This document shows, piece after piece, positions 58,341 to 64,000 of a DNA stretch of 64,000 nucleotides. The position numbers and the translations under genes are program-made. Each line of letters opens with the position of its first letter. Position 1 is the first letter of the stretch. Source of the DNA: a virus; the IMG/VR virus record IMGVR_UViG_3300021963_000109, positions 1-64,000 of that record. One strand, given 5' to 3'. The notes beneath the pieces were generated by a model, which saw only the letters and a list, made by a program, of their open reading frames with translations, ran no database searches and was not told where the DNA came from.

Positions 58341-59834
58341 CCCTAATCCCTTAGACTGTGGCTTGTTGTCCTGAAAAGGTGATTTTATTGTTTTTATTCC
58401 ATTAAGAAGATCCTGTGCAGAATTTAAGGATCTAACCTCGTCAGCAATATTAAATCCATAAGCATTACCTAAAATCTGTCGAGTTACTATCGGAGACACC
58501 TGCTGTTGTACAACAGAAGCAACCGAATTATTAATAAAATTATTAGCTAGCTTTCTGAAAAGATCTACGTTGTTATTTAAATTAACCCCCTTCATCATAA
58601 TTTTAGAACCAGCCATATTCCAGCTATCCTGAACTAATATAGGGGCAAATGAAGATTCGTTCTTTAATAAATCTGAAAGAATATTATATTGAAGTTTATA
58701 TTCTCTTATATTTCCAACGTGAACTTTAAATTTATTTTCAACTGCGTTTCGGTTTTCTGCGTTATTTAAAGTGGTAAAAGGATACGATTCGTCGAAGTTA
58801 AATTCACATAGATCCAATTGATACATTAAAATGTAAGGGGTAAGCTTTTCGAAGGACTTAACGAAGGATTCTAAATCATTACTAGGATTTTTAGATTGAT
58901 TAGCACCGCCGTCTAATAATCCTGTTCCTTGCCCAATATCTCTAATTGTTTCTGCAATTCCTCTTACACCAGGGAGATTGAAAGGATTTAAAACATCAGC
59001 CAAATTTCTTTGAAGATCAATTTGTCTTATTTCGGTAACTATGATCCACATTCTGAATTTTCTCAGATTGGACGGAATGGTTTCTCTCTGATATTGGTAA
59101 TCGTAAGTGGCTTTTCTGTATAGATCTGCCATAGCATTAACTCTTAGATCAATTGAATCCATACAGTTAAAAGTTAATACGCCAGATCTTTGTTCTCTAT
59201 ATCCACTATTTTGACCAATTTGTCTAGGAATTAGATTTTTTAGTACCCCATCTAATCCATCAATGCTTTTGATAAACCACGGACTTTTTTCGTTTATACT
59301 AAACAATAAATTTCTAAATCCAACCAAAGCATCCGCTCTGTGGGAAACCCCAGCACCACTAAAACTGTTAGCATCTAGAGGAATAACTTTTCCAGTGGCA
59401 TCTCTTGTTATTCCGCCGAGTCCATTCTCTTCTAAGCTTCTTCTTTCCCTTAAATAAGCTTCTGCGGTCATGTATTGCATGTCTGCAGTGTAATTGGGAA
59501 AACTTGTGATTTTATTTTGGGAAAGATTAAAAAAGTCTCTAGGAATAGGTTCCGGTGTTTTCATTCCTTTTATTGGACCAACTATCTGATTACTTCCGTT
59601 TGAAAATAAAGGACTAATAGGAAGGTAGGATTCAGGATCAACTAAACCACCATAACCCATATCGAACATAATTCTAAATCCGGTGTAGGTAGGATCTTCT
59701 TTTTGACCTGAAGAAGTTGTTTTAAGACCTTTTAAGAACGTAGTTCTTCCTCTATCAATTCCTTTATTAAAAATTTGATTCGGATCAGCTACACTGCTTA
59801 AATTGTCTTTAATATCGTTTAGAAAATTGGCCAT
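57774..59834 (-). CDS. Baseplate/tail protein with C-terminal 23-residue repeats
   Basis: 686 residues, ATG start two bases past the hub stop. The first 490 residues are a mixed domain with DPTYTGFRIMFDMGYGGLVD near 46-65 and SPWFIKSIDGLDGVL near 190. From about 498 to the end a 23-residue repeat occurs, clearest in the last five copies: LG-(L/V/A)-P-(D/K)-R-x-Y-x4-(D/E)-x-Y-x3-PG-x-D. Earlier copies are degenerate. The repeat tail is Pro/Gly/Tyr/Asp-rich and probably extended, presenting multiple identical binding sites. Position between the gp27-like hub and the gp5-like spike suggests a central baseplate or tail-tip role. No family recognised. Confidence 0.66.
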   Translation of the reverse strand: MANFLNDIKDNLSSVADPNQIFNKGIDRGRTTFLKGLKTTSSGQKEDPTYTGFRIMFDMGYGGLVDPESYLPISPLFSNGSNQIVGPIKGMKTPEPIPRDFFNLSQNKITSFPNYTADMQYMTAEAYLRERRSLEENGLGGITRDATGKVIPLDANSFSGAGVSHRADALVGFRNLLFSINEKSPWFIKSIDGLDGVLKNLIPRQIGQNSGYREQRSGVLTFNCMDSIDLRVNAMADLYRKATYDYQYQRETIPSNLRKFRMWIIVTEIRQIDLQRNLADVLNPFNLPGVRGIAETIRDIGQGTGLLDGGANQSKNPSNDLESFVKSFEKLTPYILMYQLDLCEFNFDESYPFTTLNNAENRNAVENKFKVHVGNIREYKLQYNILSDLLKNESSFAPILVQDSWNMAGSKIMMKGVNLNNNVDLFRKLANNFINNSVASVVQQQVSPIVTRQILGNAYGFNIADEVRSLNSAQDLLNGIKTIKSPFQDNKPQSKGLGGPTERNYPTIKEDVYPTVPGSSPSNLGNQYPQGGTGNGLGKTDVYPNNPGTDLGLPDRAYPVVKQDEYRNVGGDLDNKDLGVPDRIYTKTSDDVYKESPGADLGLPKRVYGTVKQDMYNEVPGKDLGAPDRTYPSISDDIYENNPGGDLGLPDRTYPVNKDDVYGNIPGSDLGVPKRTYPTISENVYK

Positions 59835-59836
59835 TT

Positions 59837-61360
59837 TTAATTTTTAACTACTGGGTCGGGATCTGATCCTCTACCGTCGTTAATCATCCATTCTCTTTTT
59901 CCGAGAATAAACGATTGAACTATTTTACTGTTTATATACTCAATATATGATCCCATAACCATATAAACCCCACTTAGAAATTTATTATCAACCTTAGCTC
60001 CTACTTCATGTTGCTTAGAATCGTATGGTTGTCCTCCTCCTTCCTCTTGCGATGCCATTTTAGCCTGTGCAGCATTTGCATGAACTATTCTAGTAGGTAC
60101 TGTTTGCCCTCTGTAGATCCAAGGAATAAAAGAATGCATCTGAGTCTCAAGGTAAACTTTAAAATTTTCGTATCTGTTGATTCTGTTTTGTATTAAAGCT
60201 TGTTGTAAATTTTGGTGTTGATTCTCACCATATTGTGTTCCTACCCAGGTTCTTTTCTTCTCCTTCTTGTACACCTCTTCGTTCACCCTTCCTTTAAAAA
60301 TAATACTTCCAGGTCCTAAGTTTTTTTCGGTCACATATTCAACCTCATATTTAACATACTTATTAATCGGACGATCGCTTACTAATTTAGTATCGTAAAA
60401 TTGAAGATCCCTGGCATATCCAAAACTGTTTGAAATATTTCCAGAAGCATTTTTTACTGAATAAGCGGTGATGAAAAAAGAGTAGGTTCGATAAAAAGCA
60501 TCATTAGTGATAAACAGAGGAAGATCAACTTCACCGGGTTTTGTATTACCATCTACACCGCCAGGAAGTCCCATTCCATCTGAAACTGATTGAAGAACCA
60601 TTTGGTCGTCAACACTTTTTTCTAATAGCTGTTTTCTAAGATTGACAAAATTTAAAATATAATTATGATCTATCCACCAATCAAAAAAATCTTCTTCTCC
60701 TTGCCAAGCAGAATTACAAACATCATCCAGGAATTTATAATAGGTTTTGTAAGGACAAAGCCAGTTCATTTTATCGTTAGTTCCTTTCTCGTTAGAAGCA
60801 AATCCTAAACCAAGTTCTTTCGCAATTTCTCTCATCACTTCATAAGATGTCTTATCCTTAAATGATTTTGAAACATGTTCAAATAAACCAGGAATTCTCA
60901 TCTGAGCTTTAATTGTAAAATGTGTATCATTGGCATTTGCTCTATCATCGATTGGAAATCCACCACTTCCTGCAATAGGGAACGTATTTAAAACCTCGGT
61001 GATCAAAAGATCCATTCTCACAGGTTTATATAGTTGAGATGAAGATCTAATGAAGAGAGAAACTAAATCGCCGTCTTTAGGATAGGAGGTAAAAAGAAAC
61101 GTTTCATCTTCTGGGGTAAATCTAAAAATTAAGGTAGGAATTTTACTTGTCATATCAAGTTTGAAGTAACTTAGATTTACAACCTGATATGAATTTATTT
61201 TAATTAAGGGAATTCCGTACCCGTTTGTTGTTTCTTCTCTGTTTTGGGATGCGTCAACTGAGGATTTAACCCCAGCATTCATGTCATCAGAGATTGATAA
61301 CTCGTCGAGGATTATTGTTTCCTTCTCGTACTGTAAAATTGTTTTTTTACTGTCTATCAT
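59837..61360 (-). CDS. Baseplate hub protein, gp27/gpD-like
   Basis: 507 residues, ATG start overlapping the gp53-like stop by four bases. A beta-rich N-terminal domain (IKINSYQVVNLSYFKLDM; DGDLVSLFIRSS) is followed by KSFKDKTSYEVMREIAKELG and LGFAS (about 166-189) and NWLCPYKTYYKFLDDVC (199-215). This is the typical hub segment in which a helix S-x-x-(E/D)-V-(M/L)-x-x-(I/V)-A-x-x-L-G-L precedes the second tube-like domain. gp27-type hubs form a trimer that adapts the six-fold tube to the three-fold gp5 spike, and a gp5-like gene lies two genes on. Length exceeds T4 gp27 (391) by about 115 residues. Confidence 0.72.
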   Translation of the reverse strand: MIDSKKTILQYEKETIILDELSISDDMNAGVKSSVDASQNREETTNGYGIPLIKINSYQVVNLSYFKLDMTSKIPTLIFRFTPEDETFLFTSYPKDGDLVSLFIRSSSQLYKPVRMDLLITEVLNTFPIAGSGGFPIDDRANANDTHFTIKAQMRIPGLFEHVSKSFKDKTSYEVMREIAKELGLGFASNEKGTNDKMNWLCPYKTYYKFLDDVCNSAWQGEEDFFDWWIDHNYILNFVNLRKQLLEKSVDDQMVLQSVSDGMGLPGGVDGNTKPGEVDLPLFITNDAFYRTYSFFITAYSVKNASGNISNSFGYARDLQFYDTKLVSDRPINKYVKYEVEYVTEKNLGPGSIIFKGRVNEEVYKKEKKRTWVGTQYGENQHQNLQQALIQNRINRYENFKVYLETQMHSFIPWIYRGQTVPTRIVHANAAQAKMASQEEGGGQPYDSKQHEVGAKVDNKFLSGVYMVMGSYIEYINSKIVQSFILGKREWMINDGRGSDPDPVVKN

Positions 61361-61944
61361 GATTCAAAAATTTGTCTTTGAGCAAATCTTGATTTTATAG
61401 TTGCAACTGATTTATTCTGCTGAATTTTTGTTCTACAAACTCCAATATCAGATCCAAATATTAATTTTCCATTTTCAACCTTGAATTGTTCAGATCCCTC
61501 CGGAGTAACATTAGGAGGCAGTACAGCAGCTTGGCTGATGTTAACCGAGTTTAAATACTCTTTTCTTTCCTCAGAAACCTTAGAAATTCTTTCTTGTAAT
61601 TTTTTTCTAAAAGATTTTCTTATATCATCCTGTAATTCGGGTGTTTGTTTTCTTGGTAATTTATTTATAGTTTCACTGTCTGGAATGAATAGAACTTCAT
61701 TGCTATCAATAGAAAAAGGATTCGAAATTGAATTAACTTTTAGAAGGATTCCCATATTTTTTTGATTTCCACAATACATTGCAGAAACTAGATCTGGTCT
61801 CATAATATGCTCTTCAGTTGTCATTATTAATCTAGAAAATCCGATCTTAACCTCAGTGTCAACTGAGGGAGTAGTTAAATCTAGAATTTCCTCCCCGTTA
61901 ATAACCCTTGTTTTCTTATTTTCTAAAATGTCTATATGTAACAT
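61357..61944 (-). CDS. gp53: LysM-containing baseplate protein, gp53-like
   Basis: 195 residues, ATG start. Residues 48-90 form a LysM-like wedge motif: RPDLVSAMYCGNQKNMGILL then NSISNPFSIDSNEVLFIPD, matching the RPDL-x-Y-x-Y-G-(D/N)-x-x-x-(W/M)-x-(I)-L-x-x-N-x-I-x-(D/N)PF pattern of T4 gp53 and P2 gpX-type proteins. A charged helical C-terminal half follows (PELQDDIRKSFRKKLQERIS). gp53 sits in the wedge/hub contact in T4. It is coupled to the hub gene by a four-base overlap and follows the 615-residue gene by 12 bases. Confidence 0.74.
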   Translation of the reverse strand: MLHIDILENKKTRVINGEEILDLTTPSVDTEVKIGFSRLIMTTEEHIMRPDLVSAMYCGNQKNMGILLKVNSISNPFSIDSNEVLFIPDSETINKLPRKQTPELQDDIRKSFRKKLQERISKVSEERKEYLNSVNISQAAVLPPNVTPEGSEQFKVENGKLIFGSDIGVCRTKIQQNKSVATIKSRFAQRQIFES

Positions 61945-61956
61945 AATTATTGTTTA

Positions 61957-63804
61957 TTAATAATCAAAAGGATTTGCCAGACTTCCTCCGTTTTTAGCAT
62001 CACTAAGATCAACCTGAGCGATATCTTGTTTAGATTGGGCTGTAATGTTAGCATTTTTGCTTTCGTCAGATCTAGCAACTTTACCAAGATAAAGTCTACC
62101 GTTTCCTCTATTAAACATACTTTCAAAATCACCTCTATGTTTCTGTCTAGCAGGCTTAAGAGTATATGTTGCTGTCATCTCCGTTGGAAAATCGTCTGGA
62201 CCTAAAACATTATTCAGTTTTATTTTAACACCGGAGCAAATAAGATTTCCAATCATAGCTATAGGATTTAAAGGATTTCCCACAACTACATGCCATTCTC
62301 CTGTTGGATATCCAGAAAGCATAATCGGTTCAAATTTTAGATTTGTTAAAAGTTGATCTGAAAGTAAAGCAGTTAATGTTTTATAAACAACTCCATCCTT
62401 AGGAAGCTTTGTTCCTTTTTTTAATCCTTCAAGTTCGCTCTTAGCTTTTTTAACTCTGTCTTCTAAAGTCTGCTTTTTAGCTTGCATCATAGAGCTCCAG
62501 TTAATATCAAGCATATCATTCAAAAATTCAACAGGTTGAAGAAGGGATTTAATATACCCAGCGGATCCTAGAGGAAATCCTATGCCTTGTCTGTTTGAAT
62601 TTACTAATAACTGAGGGGTAAGGAATTTACCATAATCAGTACCAATAGTTAAAAGATTAGCTAGAAGATCAATAAAAAGCATTCTGCTATTCACTGTTCC
62701 AACACTAGTTAATGAGTAGGTAAAAGTCAATGTGATCGGGGATTTACCTCCTTCAAATCCAATTGCCCTAGTATACATCTGATTCACAGTGTTAACATCA
62801 ACGAAGATTTTTTTACTTAGTGGGCCATCACCTGAGGTTAATTTGTCAAAGAAAACTCTTTTAATTCTTTGATCAACATTTTCTGGATCTGTAAATGTTC
62901 CAATTGCGTTACTGATTCCCTGAGCATTCTTTGCTACATCATCCCCAGCAACCCCTTGTAGGTATTTACCAATCGAACTATCTAAAAAGCCCCTATCGTT
63001 TCCCTGGGCATTAAGTAAGGTAGCTTGTGTGTTTTCTTTCCAGTTTAATCCAGAATCAATGCTGAGGATTTCAGAAAGATTATTGCCTGTTCCCTCCCCG
63101 AAAAAAGTAACAGCTTGTGCAACTGGAAGACCTACACCAGTTCTTTCCATATCTCCCCTTGTAATACCCTGGCTATTTATTTCCTGAACGGAGGTCTTGC
63201 CATCCTTAGAAACCAACTCTGGTCTTGGTCCAGGAGTGGGTACTCTTAGATTATCCATAATAGGATGGGGAAATCTCCTTAAAGTAATCATTCTATTATT
63301 TGGGATAACACCGTAGTGCTTACAAAAAATAAAGTCTTTTACGTTATATGGTTGGGAAACGTATCTGCTCTTAGGATCTAGATAAGCCCCATTTGCTGTG
63401 GTTTTTTCAATGATATTATGAGCTGTTGGATTTCTACTGACCTCGGTGGTTACCATTTTATTCATCTGATACGTTTCAGATTTAATATAGGTAAACTTAC
63501 CTCCACCCTCAGCAGATCTAGAATCTCCTATTACATAGTAATTAAAAAGACCGGATCTTCCATCCTCTGATGTTTGTGCTTCGTAAAAAAGAGATCCAGG
63601 AAGAGTACTTTTAGCGTCGTTAAGATTTTCGAAAACCCCATATTCTGTATCAGAAACAGTTTTATAGATATTCCCATCAATCTCTGATGATTTGTCTATT
63701 GCTTTATCAACGTATTTACTAGTGGTGTTTGCACCAGTATTGATTACTCCAGATTTCTCAAGAGGATTGTTTCTTAAAGAAGTAACAAAATCAAAATTAA
63801 ACAT
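61957..63804 (-). CDS. Virion structural protein, probably tail/baseplate
   Basis: 615 residues, ATG start; a GAATATATAAA element 22 bases upstream marks it as the probable first gene of the baseplate transcript. Features include FIFCKHYGVIPNNRMITLRR FPHP in two adjoining pieces (about 155-180), a helical region (DWVVV-type strands are absent; SSMMQAKKQTLEDRVKKAKS near 435), and a C-terminal beta domain (HVVVGNPLNPIAMIGNLICS, then FPTEMTATYTLKPARQKHRG) that resembles tube-type domains. No enzymatic motif and no confident T4 counterpart. Confidence 0.62.
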   Translation of the reverse strand: MFNFDFVTSLRNNPLEKSGVINTGANTTSKYVDKAIDKSSEIDGNIYKTVSDTEYGVFENLNDAKSTLPGSLFYEAQTSEDGRSGLFNYYVIGDSRSAEGGGKFTYIKSETYQMNKMVTTEVSRNPTAHNIIEKTTANGAYLDPKSRYVSQPYNVKDFIFCKHYGVIPNNRMITLRRFPHPIMDNLRVPTPGPRPELVSKDGKTSVQEINSQGITRGDMERTGVGLPVAQAVTFFGEGTGNNLSEILSIDSGLNWKENTQATLLNAQGNDRGFLDSSIGKYLQGVAGDDVAKNAQGISNAIGTFTDPENVDQRIKRVFFDKLTSGDGPLSKKIFVDVNTVNQMYTRAIGFEGGKSPITLTFTYSLTSVGTVNSRMLFIDLLANLLTIGTDYGKFLTPQLLVNSNRQGIGFPLGSAGYIKSLLQPVEFLNDMLDINWSSMMQAKKQTLEDRVKKAKSELEGLKKGTKLPKDGVVYKTLTALLSDQLLTNLKFEPIMLSGYPTGEWHVVVGNPLNPIAMIGNLICSGVKIKLNNVLGPDDFPTEMTATYTLKPARQKHRGDFESMFNRGNGRLYLGKVARSDESKNANITAQSKQDIAQVDLSDAKNGGSLANPFDY

Positions 63805-63826
63805 GGAACTCTTCCCTTATTTGATT

Positions 63827-63835
63827 TATATATTC
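63827..63835 (-). promoter_or_regulatory. GAATATATA variant upstream of the baseplate block
   Basis: Minus strand GGAATATATAAATC, ending 22 bases before the ATG at 63804. It shares 11 bases with the element at 6791-6799. It lies in the 53-base gap after the partial gene at the window edge. Confidence 0.42.
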
Positions 63836-63857
63836 CAAAAAAGATAAACCAAATAAA

Positions 63858-64000
63858 TTAAGAATTTAAGATTTCTACTTGAACTGGGGTGATTTTGTGA
63901 TCCCTGAGTAATTCTTTGAAGGATTTAACACTATTTTTATTGGGATCTTTAATAGTGACCAGTATTTTTTCGGCTTTAGATGTCACAAATCCTTCAATTT
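63858..64000 (-). CDS. C-terminal fragment of an unidentified protein
   Basis: The final 46 or so codons of a minus-strand gene entering from beyond the window; the stop is at 63858-63860. The readable end includes GFVTSKAEKILVTIKDPNKN and SFKELLRDHKITPVQVEIL, an alternating strand-helix-strand pattern. The other two minus frames are broken by stops at once. It is too short to assign. Confidence 0.55.
   Translation of the reverse strand, partial: IEGFVTSKAEKILVTIKDPNKNSVKSFKELLRDHKITPVQVEILNS

Overview
The window reads as part of a large, AT-rich, T4-like contractile-tailed phage (myovirus) genome. It has almost no spacer DNA (largest gap about 120 bases), and all but two genes lie on the minus strand, so transcription runs from high to low coordinates. 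A Bacteroidetes host is inferred. Most starts have A-rich leaders instead of a Shine-Dalgarno sequence, and two small proteins resemble families I associate with that phylum: an Hc1-type histone H1-like protein and a DUF4494-like protein. No rRNA, tRNA, CRISPR array or insertion sequence was seen.

Layout in the direction of transcription. From 64.0 to 39.3 kb is a tail and baseplate block: a large structural protein, a gp53-like LysM wedge protein, a gp27-like hub, a protein with 23-residue C-terminal repeats, a gp5-like OB-fold spike without lysozyme, a 1442-residue protein, an S1-domain protein, an amidoligase-like protein with a repeat tail, a structural protein, gp25, gp6 (J-like), a small linker protein, and a 2510-residue protein at the gp7 position carrying propeller repeats. 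PhoH (plus strand) interrupts the block at 38.6-39.3 kb. From 38.5 to 18.6 kb are giant tail/fibre proteins, including a 1146-residue collagen-like/collar fibre, then a membrane-anchored coiled-coil protein and a tail-tube-like protein. From 18.6 to 13.6 kb is a replication and recombination block: RuvC-like resolvase, gp32, gp61 primase, UvsY-like mediator and UvsW helicase.

From 13.6 to 3.1 kb is an accessory region: a ligase-like/adenylyltransferase fusion, a metallopeptidase-VWA-MoxR ATPase cassette, several small proteins, the histone H1-like protein, Hsp20 and an MBD4-like glycosylase. Several of these proteins begin with a short element ending in I/M-x-E that resembles the T4 capsid-targeting peptide cut by the prohead protease. 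From 3.1 to 1.1 kb are the N-terminal half of a family B DNA polymerase (split before motif B) and an all-alpha NTP pyrophosphatase. At 1.0-0 kb a collagen-like fibre gene runs off the window edge.

A recurrent oriented motif, GATATATA(A), sits 6-23 bases upstream of many genes on both strands and is the best candidate for a phage-specific promoter. The most unusual elements are the targeting-peptide-like N-termini, the MoxR/VWA/peptidase cassette, the ligase-nucleotidyltransferase fusion, the split polymerase and the S1-like protein.
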